DNA from: JAMOAD01 sp023621955
GTDB lineage: Bacteria > Acidobacteriota > Aminicenantia > JAMOAD01
NCBI GenBank assembly: GCA_035403085.1
Contig: DAONEM010000029.1
Location: forward strand, 1-26,130
Reading direction: 5' to 3'
Length of the DNA stretch: 26,130 bases
The notes beneath the pieces were generated by a model that searched no databases, was not told the DNA's origin, and saw only the letters and a program-made list of their open reading frames with translations. Below are positions 14,097 through 21,962 of the stretch, piece by piece. The position numbers and the translations under genes are program-made. The stretch's first letter is position 1. Every line of letters starts with the position of its first letter.

Positions 14097-14900
14097 ATGA
14101 GCCGAAAATTCTTTCTCTTCTTCCCTCTCCTCTTTCTCTCTTTCTCCCTGGCCTTTGGAAACGACGATCCGGAAAGGTTCTTGAAAGAGAATAAACTGGA
14201 GGGTTCCTTCTTTCTGAAAGAGATCGCCACAGGCCGCGAGTATGTCGTCAACCCCGAAGACGTTGATCTGCCGACGTTGCCGGCGTCAACCTTCAAGATC
14301 GTCAACTCCCTCATCGGCATCGAGACGGGAGTGGTGAAGGACCCTTCGGACCTCTTCCCCTGGGACGGTGTCCAGAGGCCGATCAAGGCTTGGAACCAAG
14401 ACCTCTCCCTGGCCCAGGCCATCAAGGTCTCTTCGGTCCCTGTCTACCAGGAGTTGGCCAGGCGGATCGGTAAGGAGAGGATGGAGAGGTACCTCTCCAT
14501 CCTTGGGTATGGAAAGGGGGGAATCTCTGCGGGGATCGATCAGTTCTGGCTCCGCGGCGACTTTGGTGTCACCCCGAGGGAGCAGGTGGAGTTCCTGACC
14601 CGCCTCTACCAGGGGAAGCTCCCCCTCGCCGAGAGGACTCAGAACCTGGTCAAAGGGATGATCCTCCTGGGAGAGAGGGAGGGGGTTCGCTTCTCGGGAA
14701 AGACGGGAACCGTGGTCTTTCAGGATCAGAGCCGGATCGGTTGGCTGGTGGGATGGGTCGAGAGGGGTGATGGCCGGGTAGGGGTCTTCTCCCTCCGGAT
14801 CCGCTCCACAGAGCCGGGGGAGGAGTTCCTCTCCCTCCGCATCTCCCTGGCCAAGCGGTACCTCGCCCTCTCCGGCTTTGCTCTTCCCGAAGGCCTTTGA
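14097..14900 (+). CDS. Class D (OXA-type) beta-lactamase
   Basis: A 267-aa exported protein with a signal peptide (cleavage near residue 21, AFG-ND). All class D marks are present: Ser64 and Lys67 in PASTFK, Ser112-x-Val114 in VSSVPVYQELARRIG, YGK at 138-140 (YGN in most OXA enzymes), a Trp151 in FWLRG, and Lys202-Thr203-Gly204 in SGKTGT, followed by GWLVGW. Lys67 would be the carboxylated base. Length fits OXA enzymes. It would hydrolyse penicillins or related drugs in the periplasm. There are no integron, IS or plasmid signs around it and its base use matches its neighbours, so it looks like a resident chromosomal gene. AAGGAG precedes the ATG. A BlaR1-type sensor domain is unlikely because no membrane part is fused. 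Confidence 0.93.
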   Translation: MSRKFFLFFPLLFLSFSLAFGNDDPERFLKENKLEGSFFLKEIATGREYVVNPEDVDLPTLPASTFKIVNSLIGIETGVVKDPSDLFPWDGVQRPIKAWNQDLSLAQAIKVSSVPVYQELARRIGKERMERYLSILGYGKGGISAGIDQFWLRGDFGVTPREQVEFLTRLYQGKLPLAERTQNLVKGMILLGEREGVRFSGKTGTVVFQDQSRIGWLVGWVERGDGRVGVFSLRIRSTEPGEEFLSLRISLAKRYLALSGFALPEGL

Positions 14901-14909
14901 GGGTGCCGG

Positions 14910-14938
14910 TTTTCAAAGAGCGGACCCTGTGGTAGAAT
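14910..14938 (+). promoter_or_regulatory. Promoter of htpX and the downstream block
   Basis: TTTTCA (14910-14915) - N17 - TAGAAT (14933-14938, 5/6). The start of transcription would be near 14945, about 32 nt before the htpX ATG, with GGGAGG at 14965-14970. It is the only clear promoter before the serS-pil gene string. Confidence 0.6.
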
Positions 14939-14976
14939 AAAAAGATCAATATTGTAAGCGGTACGGGAGGTTGACC

Positions 14977-15828
14977 ATGGCGAACCGTGCAAAGACCCTC
15001 CTTCTTCTGACGCTTCTCACGGGGCTCTTGCTCTTCATCGGCGAGGCTCTGGGCGGACGAAGTGGGCTCGTGATGGCCTTGTTCTTCGCTTTCATCATGA
15101 ACTTCATCTCCTACTGGTTCTCGGATTCCATCGTCCTGAAGATGTACGGAGCCAGGGAGGTGACACCCGCGGAGATGCCTGAACTGCACGGGATTATCGA
15201 CGAACTGGTTCAGAGTGCCGGTTTGCCTAAGCCCAAGGTCTGCGTCGTTCCCGAGCAGGCTCCCAACGCCTTCGCCACAGGGCGTAACCCCGAACACTCG
15301 GCGGTGGCGGTCACGGAGGGGATTCTCAGAGTCCTTTCCCCTCAGGAGCTTAAGGGCGTCATCGCCCATGAACTCTCCCACATCAAGCATCGGGATACAC
15401 TCATCTCCACGGTGGCCGCGACCATCGCCGGGGCGATCATGTTCCTCCTCCGCATGGCCCAATGGGCTTGGATGTTCGGGGGGAGCCGGGACGATGACAA
15501 CGGCGGGGGAAACATCCTGGCTTCGCTTCTGCTCATCGTCGTGGGCCCCTTGGCCGCCATGATCATTCAGATGGCCATTTCCCGCTCCAGGGAGTTCATG
15601 GCCGACGAAGAGGGGGCGAGAATCTCCCACGCCCCTATGGCCTTGGCGGACGCCCTCCTGAAACTGGAGGCCTACGCCCACAGGGTGCCCATGGAGAGGG
15701 CCACCCCCACGACGTCTTCTTTCTTCATCGTCAACCCGCTTACCGGAAAAGGTCTGTTGCGGCTCTTTTCGACCCATCCTTCTACGGAAGAGAGGGTCGA
15801 GAGGCTACGCCAGATGGCTAGGAGCTGA
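14977..15828 (+). CDS. htpX: Protease HtpX (M48 family, membrane)
   Basis: A 283-aa inner-membrane zinc metalloprotease that takes part in membrane-protein quality control. Two N-terminal helices (about 7-22 and 28-47) are followed by the HELSH zinc motif (131-135), two more helices (about 143-165 and 180-200) and the third ligand Glu206 in SREFMADEEGA. The C-terminal FSTHPSTEERVERLRQM motif is typical of HtpX. Start ATG 14977 has GGGAGG 6 nt upstream; a TTG two codons before is less likely. It is the first gene after the promoter at 14910-14938 and lies 12 bp from serS. HtpX is often stress-induced, which fits a stress theme in this genome. Confidence 0.95.
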   Translation: MANRAKTLLLLTLLTGLLLFIGEALGGRSGLVMALFFAFIMNFISYWFSDSIVLKMYGAREVTPAEMPELHGIIDELVQSAGLPKPKVCVVPEQAPNAFATGRNPEHSAVAVTEGILRVLSPQELKGVIAHELSHIKHRDTLISTVAATIAGAIMFLLRMAQWAWMFGGSRDDDNGGGNILASLLLIVVGPLAAMIIQMAISRSREFMADEEGARISHAPMALADALLKLEAYAHRVPMERATPTTSSFFIVNPLTGKGLLRLFSTHPSTEERVERLRQMARS

Positions 15829-15840
15829 GGAGGTCTTACT

Positions 15841-17115
15841 ATGATACCAATCGATGTGATCAGAAACCGAAGGGAATTTGTCGAAACATCCTTGAAGAAT
15901 AGAGGGAAGAGCGTAGACATCGACCTCCTCCTCGGCTTGGACGAGAAGAGGCGGGGCCTCCTGCAGGAGATCGAGCAGAAGAAAGCCGAGAAGAACAGAC
16001 TCTCCAAGCAGATCGGACAGGGAAAGCGGGAAGGGAAGGATGTCTCCGCTCTTCTCGCCGGCATGGAGGGTGAAGACGGTCGGATGAAGGAGATCGAGGG
16101 GGAGTTAAGAGAGGTGGAGGCCGATCTGGGCGGGCGGCTTCTGATGATTCCCAACCTTCCCCATCCGTCGGTCCCGGTCGGGAAGAACGATGAGGGGAAC
16201 GTCGAGACCGAGAGGGTAGGGACTCCTAGAACCTTCGCCTTCGCCCCTCTCCCCCATTGGGACATAGGCACCAAACTGGATATTCTTGATTTCGAGAGGG
16301 CCGTCAAGATCACCGGCGCCCGTTTCACGGTCTACAAAGGAGCCGGGGCTAAGCTTGAGAGGGCGTTGATCAACTTCATGCTCGACACCCATACCGCCAA
16401 CGGCTACACCGAAATCCTCCCCCCCTTCATCGCCAGGCGTGAGTCCCTTATCGGGACAGGAAACCTTCCCAAGTTTGAAGAGGACCTCTTTAAACTTCAG
16501 GGGTTGGATTGGTACCTGATCCCCACGGCGGAGGTCCCCCTGACGAACCTTCACGCCGACGAGATTCTCCGGGAAGACGAGTTGCCGAAGAAATACGTCG
16601 CCTATACCCCCTGTTTCCGTTCCGAGGCCGGTTCCTACGGGAAAGACGTGAGGGGGATCATTCGGCAACACCAGTTCAACAAGGTGGAGATCGTCAAGCT
16701 GGCCCATCCCGACCGCTCCTACCAGGAGTTGGAGGAGCTCACCAGGGACGCCAGGAGCATCCTGGACTTGCTGGGGCTTCCTTACAGGGTCATGGCGCTC
16801 TGTACCGGAGACATGGGCTTCTCTTCGGCGAAGACCTACGACCTTGAGGTCTGGATGCCCGGTCAGGGGAGGTACATGGAGATCTCTTCGTGCTCCAACT
16901 ACGAGGATTTCCAGGCCAGAAGAGCGAAGATCCGTTTCAAAAGCTCCTCTACAGGGAAAAACGCCCTCGTTCACACCCTGAACGGTTCGGGGCTGGCGGC
17001 GGGGCGAACCGTCGCGGCCCTTCTGGAAAACTATCAACAGGAGGACGGTTCCGTACGGATTCCCGAGGCTCTGGTTTCCTATATGGGCCAGGATAGGATC
17101 TCTCCAAAAGAATGA
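15841..17115 (+). CDS. serS: Serine--tRNA ligase
   Basis: A 424-aa class II aminoacyl-tRNA synthetase that charges tRNA-Ser and tRNA-Sec. The N-terminal long coiled coil that grips the tRNA variable arm is residues about 30-100 (Glu/Lys-rich). Class II motif 2 is FRSEAGSYGKDVRGIIRQHQF (around 260-280) and motif 3 is GSGLAAGRTVAALLENYQ (around 383-400). Length is normal. GAGGAGG lies before the ATG. The stop overlaps the pilC-like start (ATGA), so a housekeeping enzyme is translationally joined to the pilus block. Confidence 0.97.
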   Translation: MIPIDVIRNRREFVETSLKNRGKSVDIDLLLGLDEKRRGLLQEIEQKKAEKNRLSKQIGQGKREGKDVSALLAGMEGEDGRMKEIEGELREVEADLGGRLLMIPNLPHPSVPVGKNDEGNVETERVGTPRTFAFAPLPHWDIGTKLDILDFERAVKITGARFTVYKGAGAKLERALINFMLDTHTANGYTEILPPFIARRESLIGTGNLPKFEEDLFKLQGLDWYLIPTAEVPLTNLHADEILREDELPKKYVAYTPCFRSEAGSYGKDVRGIIRQHQFNKVEIVKLAHPDRSYQELEELTRDARSILDLLGLPYRVMALCTGDMGFSSAKTYDLEVWMPGQGRYMEISSCSNYEDFQARRAKIRFKSSSTGKNALVHTLNGSGLAAGRTVAALLENYQQEDGSVRIPEALVSYMGQDRISPKE

Positions 17116-18314
17116 TCTTCCTCTACGAGGCCAAGGGTATCGGGAGAGACGGTACGATCACCGCTGTCCGTGTCATGGCCTCCGGCCGTTCCGAGGCGGC
17201 GTCGAAGGTCAGGGAGCTGGGTCTTCACCCCCTTTCCGTCTCCTTCAGCAGGGAAAACCTGCGAACCCTGCCTGGAAAGAGTCAGGTCAGCGACCGGGAG
17301 ATCGTGGACTTCAACCGGGAGGTTCAAGTCCTTCTGAAGGCGGGAATCCCCCTTCTCAAAGCTATCCAGAGGATTTCAGGAAGAATCAGGAACCCCTTCT
17401 TCCGGGTTGTGGTGGAAGAGATCGGTCGGAGCGTCGAGAGGGGACAATCCCTCTCGGAGAGCGTCTTGCCCTTCTCCTCCCTCTTCGGTGAGCTCTACTC
17501 CCCGATCCTCCGTTCCGGAGAGAGCAGCGGAAACCTCCCTGAGGTGATCGCCGACTACAACCGATACCACCTGAAGGTTCTGGCCATCAAGGATCGGGTC
17601 AAGAAGGCGCTGATCTACCCCGCCTTTGTCGCCTCTTTCTCCTTCGTCGTCTTCTTCGTCCTCCTGGTCTGGGTCATTCCCCGTTTCGCCCTCTTCTACA
17701 AAGACTTTGACGCCCAACTGCCCTGGCTGACCAGGGTTGTTGTTGCTTTGGGCGAGGGTCTCTCCCGAAATCTTTTCCCGATCGCCCTCTTCGTTGGCGC
17801 CCTCTTCTTCTTCCTTCCCCGCCTTATGCGCAAGGAGCAGGTTCGTCGGGTCTGGGACAAGTTCTACCTCTCTCTCCCCTTCGGAGGACTTCTCAAGGAC
17901 TTCACCTCGGTTCTCTACGGAAGGGGTTTCTCCCTCATGCTAACCGGAGGTATCCCCATCGTTAAGGCCCTCCAGATCTCCCTGAGCTCCGTCAAGAACC
18001 TCTTCCTGGCCGAGAAGATGGCCCCTGTCCACGAACGGGTCATGGAGGGGAAGCCCTTGGCCGACAGCTGGGAAGAGACGGGCCTCTTCCCGGCGGATTT
18101 CCTCGATGTTGTCAGAGTCGGTGAACACTCAGGCTCCCTGGGAGAGATGGTCAAAGAGGCGACGGTGAACCTTGAAGAGCGCCTTGAAGGGCGGGTGGAT
18201 TCGTTGCTTTCCTTCCTCGAACCTGCTATTATCATCGTCATGGGGCTCATGATCGCTCTTGTTCTCCTGTCGGTCTATATGCCCATTACCAGTATCGTGC
18301 AGGTTATCCGATGA
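17112..18314 (+). CDS. pilC: Type IV pilus/type II secretion platform protein, PilC/GspF family
   Basis: A 400-aa inner-membrane platform protein. Two T2SSF domains (about 65-190 and 265-390) each carry the pattern LLKAGIPLLKAI...G and ...VRVGEHSGSLGEM, with transmembrane helices at about 167-191, 217-236 and 368-390. PilC is the plate on which the assembly ATPase acts to extract or insert pilins. The N-terminal 50 residues have the short SEAASKVRELGLHPLSV module found in PilC/GspF. It overlaps serS and pilB by 4 bp at both ends. It could equally be called GspF; the adjacent PilN/O/P-like genes favour a type IV pilus-like machine. Confidence 0.94.
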   Translation: MIFLYEAKGIGRDGTITAVRVMASGRSEAASKVRELGLHPLSVSFSRENLRTLPGKSQVSDREIVDFNREVQVLLKAGIPLLKAIQRISGRIRNPFFRVVVEEIGRSVERGQSLSESVLPFSSLFGELYSPILRSGESSGNLPEVIADYNRYHLKVLAIKDRVKKALIYPAFVASFSFVVFFVLLVWVIPRFALFYKDFDAQLPWLTRVVVALGEGLSRNLFPIALFVGALFFFLPRLMRKEQVRRVWDKFYLSLPFGGLLKDFTSVLYGRGFSLMLTGGIPIVKALQISLSSVKNLFLAEKMAPVHERVMEGKPLADSWEETGLFPADFLDVVRVGEHSGSLGEMVKEATVNLEERLEGRVDSLLSFLEPAIIIVMGLMIALVLLSVYMPITSIVQVIR

Positions 18315-19831
18315 GCCACCAAGCCAACGACCTCCTCATGCGTTTCCCCGCGGAGTTTCTCTACCGCTATACCTTCTATCCCCTTAAGGATGACGGGCGT
18401 TACCTTGAGATTTACATCGACAACCCCGACAACATCGTCGCCGTAGACGCCATCGAAAACCTCTCCGGTCGGAGGGTGAAGGCTATCAAGGAGAGTCGTG
18501 GCAAGATTCTTGAACTCCTCCGTAAGAGCGAAGTGGCCTCGGAGATTCTCAAGAGTACCGGGGAGAAGTTCGAGGCCGGATCCGTCGAGAGTTCCCAACA
18601 GGAAGACATCATCTCCGAGACCGTTTCCGACGACGATCCGACGATCGTGAAACTCGTCAACTCCATCATCTTTACCGGGGTACAGAAGATCGCTTCGGAT
18701 ATCCACATAGAGACGAAGGATAACCGGGTTGTCGTCAAGTACAGGGTGGACGGCGTCCTCCTTGAGGCTATGGCCCCTCTGGACAAAAAGTACGCCGAGA
18801 ACATCATCTCCCGAATCAAGATCATGTCGGATCTGGACATATCGGAGAAGAGGGTCCCCCAGGACGGCCGTTTCCGGCTCAGGATCAAGAACAAAGAGAT
18901 AGATTTCCGCGTCTCCATCATGCCCTGTATCCACGGGGAGGATGCGGTGATCCGAATCCTCGACCGGGAGATGATCACCCGCTCCCTGAGCGACCTCAAC
19001 CTCGAGGTTCTCGGTTTCAACAAGAACCTTCTCTCCAGAATCCGCAAGTATGTCTACTACCCCTACGGGATGGTCCTGGCCACAGGGCCGACCGGATCGG
19101 GGAAGACGACGAGCCTCTACGCCATTCTGAACGAGATCCGGAACTCCGAAGAGAAGATCATCACCATCGAGGACCCGGTGGAGTACCAGATCGACGGGAT
19201 CACCCAGATCCTGGTCAACGAGAAGACGGGCCTCACCTTCTCCCGAGGTCTCCGTTCCATCCTCCGTCACGATCCCGATAAGATCATGGTCGGGGAGATC
19301 CGGGATCCGGAAACAGCGGAGATCGCCATTCAGGCGGCTTTGACCGGACATCTTGTCTTTACGACCGTCCACGCCAACAACGCCTTCGACGTGGTGGGCC
19401 GCTTTCTCCACATGAAGATCGACCCCTACAGCTTTGTCTCTTCCGTGAACTGTATCCTCGCCCAGAGGCTGGTCAGGCTTCTTTGCGAAAAGTGCAAGGT
19501 CCCCGCGAGCTACTCGAAAGAGTTTTTTGACCAGGCCGGTGTTCCCGAGGCCTTCCGGCACGGAACCTTTTATGAACCCTCCGGATGCAAGGAGTGCAAC
19601 TTCACGGGTTTCTCCGGTCGAACGGCGATCGGCGAGATTCTGGAATTTTCCGATCCCGTTCGGGAGATGGTTCTGGCCAAGAAGCCCCCTTCGGAGATCA
19701 AGAGAGAGGCTATGAAGGAAGGGCTGTTGGCCATGAGAATCGAAGGGCTGCAGAAGGTCGCTCAAGGCCTCACAACGTTTAAGGAACTCAACAAGGTGAC
19801 CTTTGCCGAGGAGGGTGGTGATGTTCTCTAA
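18311..19831 (+). CDS. pilB: Assembly ATPase, PilB/GspE family
   Basis: A 506-aa hexameric traffic ATPase that powers pilus or pseudopilus extension. Walker A is GPTGSGKT (259-266), the Asp box ITIEDPVEY (284-292), Walker B IMVGEIRD (325-332) and the His box HLVFTTVHANN (347-357). The C-terminal zinc site has CEKC (392-395) and CKEC (426-429). The N-terminal domain is short (about 100 residues before the conserved N2 region at 105), shorter than in typical PilB with its full MshEN domain, so a GspE/MshE-type reading is also possible. PilT-type retraction ATPases lack the zinc site, so this is not one. Confidence 0.94.
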   Translation: MSHQANDLLMRFPAEFLYRYTFYPLKDDGRYLEIYIDNPDNIVAVDAIENLSGRRVKAIKESRGKILELLRKSEVASEILKSTGEKFEAGSVESSQQEDIISETVSDDDPTIVKLVNSIIFTGVQKIASDIHIETKDNRVVVKYRVDGVLLEAMAPLDKKYAENIISRIKIMSDLDISEKRVPQDGRFRLRIKNKEIDFRVSIMPCIHGEDAVIRILDREMITRSLSDLNLEVLGFNKNLLSRIRKYVYYPYGMVLATGPTGSGKTTSLYAILNEIRNSEEKIITIEDPVEYQIDGITQILVNEKTGLTFSRGLRSILRHDPDKIMVGEIRDPETAEIAIQAALTGHLVFTTVHANNAFDVVGRFLHMKIDPYSFVSSVNCILAQRLVRLLCEKCKVPASYSKEFFDQAGVPEAFRHGTFYEPSGCKECNFTGFSGRTAIGEILEFSDPVREMVLAKKPPSEIKREAMKEGLLAMRIEGLQKVAQGLTTFKELNKVTFAEEGGDVL

Positions 19832-20486
19832 GCCCAAGAGGGTCGGCTTCAACGGGCAGGAGTTCCTCTTTCGCGACAGAGAGGGGAAGGTCAAGGCTCT
19901 CGAGGCCAAGGAGGGCGCGGAAGCGCTCCTTTTCCCCTTTCCGGAAAAGAGGGTGGAGCTTCTCATCGACGAGGACCTCTACCGGCTTGACGTGGGAGAG
20001 GCCGACGGCTTCGGCGGACTCTCGGAAGAGGAGAGGAAAAACTACCTGAAATGGAAGGATCTCTCATCCCAGGGGCTCTCGGTCTACCGCTACCACAAGA
20101 GGACGGGCCAGCTCTTCCTCTTCAACCTCGATCCCGAAACCAGGAAGGCGTACGAGGTGGCCCTGAAGAACAGAAGAATCTCTGGGGTTAAGCCTTGGCT
20201 CTTCCACATCTATGACTCCTTGCGGGGAAGACTCTCTCCACTCTCCCTCCTGGTGATCGGAGAGGGAAGCCGCTCCTTCTTCCTGGCCATCGACAAGGAG
20301 GGACCCTTCTTTTACAGGAAGAAGAACCACCTCTCCCTGGAAGAGGTCGAAGAGGAGACCGAAACAACCCTCAACTTCCTGGAACAAAGGTTTCACATAT
20401 CTCTGGAGAGGGTTTTCACCAACCTTCCCTTCGCTTCCAGGGAGGTTGAGGCTCTGCCAGCCAACCTCTGGGAGGGTTCTCTATGA
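19821..20486 (+). CDS. Short, divergent PilM-like protein
   Basis: A 221-aa cytoplasmic protein without signal peptide or membrane helix, placed exactly where pilM is expected (between pilB and pilN). The C-terminal half, PLSLLVIGEGSRSFFLAIDKEGPFFYRKKNHLSLEEVEEETETTLNFLEQRF, recalls the second actin-like lobe of PilM/GspL (a VDIGxxSTxxxxxxxG type strand pair), but the Asp is replaced and the first lobe is missing or unrecognisable. PilM is usually about 350 aa. Start ATG 19821 has GAGGAGGG 5 nt upstream and overlaps pilB by 11 bp. The gene is real on coding evidence; the PilM assignment is inference from place and a weak pattern. Confidence 0.7.
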   Translation: MFSKPKRVGFNGQEFLFRDREGKVKALEAKEGAEALLFPFPEKRVELLIDEDLYRLDVGEADGFGGLSEEERKNYLKWKDLSSQGLSVYRYHKRTGQLFLFNLDPETRKAYEVALKNRRISGVKPWLFHIYDSLRGRLSPLSLLVIGEGSRSFFLAIDKEGPFFYRKKNHLSLEEVEEETETTLNFLEQRFHISLERVFTNLPFASREVEALPANLWEGSL

Positions 20487-21034
20487 TCGGAGAAGGACGT
20501 CTTCCCCTCTGGGGTGTTGATTTTCAGGAGTCGATCCGCCGGGAAGAGAGGAAAAGGCTCACCCTTCTCACCCTCGTCGCCACCGCCACAATCCTCTTCC
20601 TCATCACCCTTCTGTCGGGTCTCTTCTGGTCTCTCAAGGGGAAGGCCCTCTCGGGTCGGGAGGATTCTCTGAAGAGGGAGATCGGGGAGCTGGAAAGCCA
20701 TAGGAACCGTATCGAAACGGGGATCGCCGCCTTGGGGAAGGCCCATGGGCCTTCCCTCGCCCTCCTGAACGGGGCTATCGAGAAGAAGGCATTCCCACTG
20801 GACAAAGAGCTTCGGGCTCTCAGGGAGAACCCCTACGGTGTCGGGATCGTCACCTTGAACTTCTCCACCGTGGACATCATGGAAGTGGAGGTCTCCTCCT
20901 CCAGCCTCGACGGGTTGATGAACTTTGCCCAGAGCCTTGAAAAGAGAGGCTATCGAGTCTCCATAACCGGAGAGAACAAAGATGGGGCCCTTTACAACCA
21001 GGATTGGAGACTCGAAAAGGGGGTGACACCGTGA
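20483..21034 (+). CDS. pilN: PilN-like inner-membrane assembly protein
   Basis: A 183-aa bitopic protein: a short cytoplasmic N-terminus with GVDFQESIRREER (PilN proteins begin with a motif that binds the PilM groove), one transmembrane helix at about 28-50, a coiled coil (51-85, with Glu/Lys heptads) and a ferredoxin-like periplasmic domain (about 100-180, SSSLDGLMNFAQSLEKRGYRVSI). PilN and PilO form the alignment complex between the platform and the secretin. Start ATGA overlaps the PilM-like gene. Sequence identity to known PilN cannot be judged by eye; the topology and place carry the call. Confidence 0.8.
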   Translation: MIGEGRLPLWGVDFQESIRREERKRLTLLTLVATATILFLITLLSGLFWSLKGKALSGREDSLKREIGELESHRNRIETGIAALGKAHGPSLALLNGAIEKKAFPLDKELRALRENPYGVGIVTLNFSTVDIMEVEVSSSSLDGLMNFAQSLEKRGYRVSITGENKDGALYNQDWRLEKGVTP

Positions 21035-21546
21035 AGATCTCCTCCCGTGAGGCCACGGCCCTGTTGGTCCTGCTCCACATCCTCCTGCCGGTGCTCTTCG
21101 TCACCCAGATTCTCCCCCTGAGAAGGGAGAACGCTCTTCGTGAGGAGAGGATCGCCCAGGCGGGTCTTCGCCGTGAAACACTGAAGAGAAGCCTTGCGCA
21201 GGGACAGAAGGAGTCTGAGAAGTGGGCCCTGACACTTCAACAGCTGGGTCTCTTGGAGAGGGATTACCTCCTCCCCCTGAAGGAGCGTTCCAGGCTCCGC
21301 TTCCGTATGGAGGAGCTCCTCTTTCGGGCCGGGGTCTCCCCTCTCCGGGAGAACGTCTCCTTAGAGAAAGGGGCCAACTACTCTCTCCTTCGGTTGAGCT
21401 TTGAAACCACCGTGGACGAAAACCTTCTCCAGCTTTTAACGGTTGTGCGGGAGGCTCCTTTCCTCGTTTATGCGGAAAGGGTCAACCTGAAAAACGGCGG
21501 AGCCTCACCGACGAACGTTGTCCTCTGCGGGGTGATGAAGAGATGA
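21031..21546 (+). CDS. pilO: PilO-like inner-membrane assembly protein
   Basis: A 171-aa bitopic protein with a transmembrane helix at about 10-30, a long helical coiled coil (31-85) and a C-terminal ferredoxin-like domain, the same plan as PilN. The start is GTG 21031, overlapping the pilN stop (GTGA), with a G-rich stretch about 7 nt upstream; a TTG at 21004 would add nine residues inside pilN and is less likely. PilO pairs with PilN in the inner-membrane complex. The call is by topology and gene order, and the GspM family is an alternative label. Confidence 0.78.
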   Translation: MKISSREATALLVLLHILLPVLFVTQILPLRRENALREERIAQAGLRRETLKRSLAQGQKESEKWALTLQQLGLLERDYLLPLKERSRLRFRMEELLFRAGVSPLRENVSLEKGANYSLLRLSFETTVDENLLQLLTVVREAPFLVYAERVNLKNGGASPTNVVLCGVMKR

Positions 21547-21962
21547 AGAGAGCCGCGACGCTTCTGTTCCTGTTCTGTTTTACAGCCCTTGGGGCAGAGG
21601 AGTCTTTTCTCAAACTCTCTCTGCTGAAGAAGATCATCAAGCCGGGAGTCAAAGGGGGAGCCATGACCGTGGGCACTCCGGTTCAGCCTCTTTCGACTCT
21701 ATCCATGGGGCCCGCGGCGAAGAAGGCGGAGGAGCCTCCTCCTCCCCCTCCTCCCCCTCCGACAGAGGTTGTCGGCGTGATTCTGGCCGCCGATCCCTCC
21801 CTCAGGGGGGCCTTGGTCCTCTTCCGAGGGGAGGAGTTCTTTTTGAAGATCGGGGAAAAGAGTGAAAACGGCCTGATCAAAGTGATATCCATAGAGGAGA
21901 AGGAGGTCGTCGTCGAGACTCCTGAAGGACGCCAGACCCTAGAGGTGAAGGATGAGATATAA
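21543..21962 (+). CDS. pilP: PilP/GspC-like periplasmic protein
   Basis: A 139-aa exported protein: a signal peptide (about 1-18, LLFLFCFTALGA), a linker with nine prolines in a row (65-73) and a small C-terminal beta domain (about 75-135, VVGVILAADPSLRGALVLFRGEEFFLKIGEK) that matches the HR-domain pattern of PilP and GspC. Such proteins tie the inner-membrane PilN/O complex to the N domains of the secretin. The Cys12 in FLFCFTA is not a proper lipobox, so unlike PilP of some pilus systems it may not be a lipoprotein. Overlaps pilO by 4 bp and the secretin gene by 11 bp. Confidence 0.78.
   Translation: MKRAATLLFLFCFTALGAEESFLKLSLLKKIIKPGVKGGAMTVGTPVQPLSTLSMGPAAKKAEEPPPPPPPPPTEVVGVILAADPSLRGALVLFRGEEFFLKIGEKSENGLIKVISIEEKEVVVETPEGRQTLEVKDEI

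Noticed and set aside
18275..19966. A 563-codon open frame on the minus strand opposite pilB
   Set aside because: It is a shadow of codon bias in GC-rich, purine-loaded coding DNA. pilB has full motif support, and the antisense product is a low-complexity Gly/Asp/Val/Leu-rich string without a known domain.
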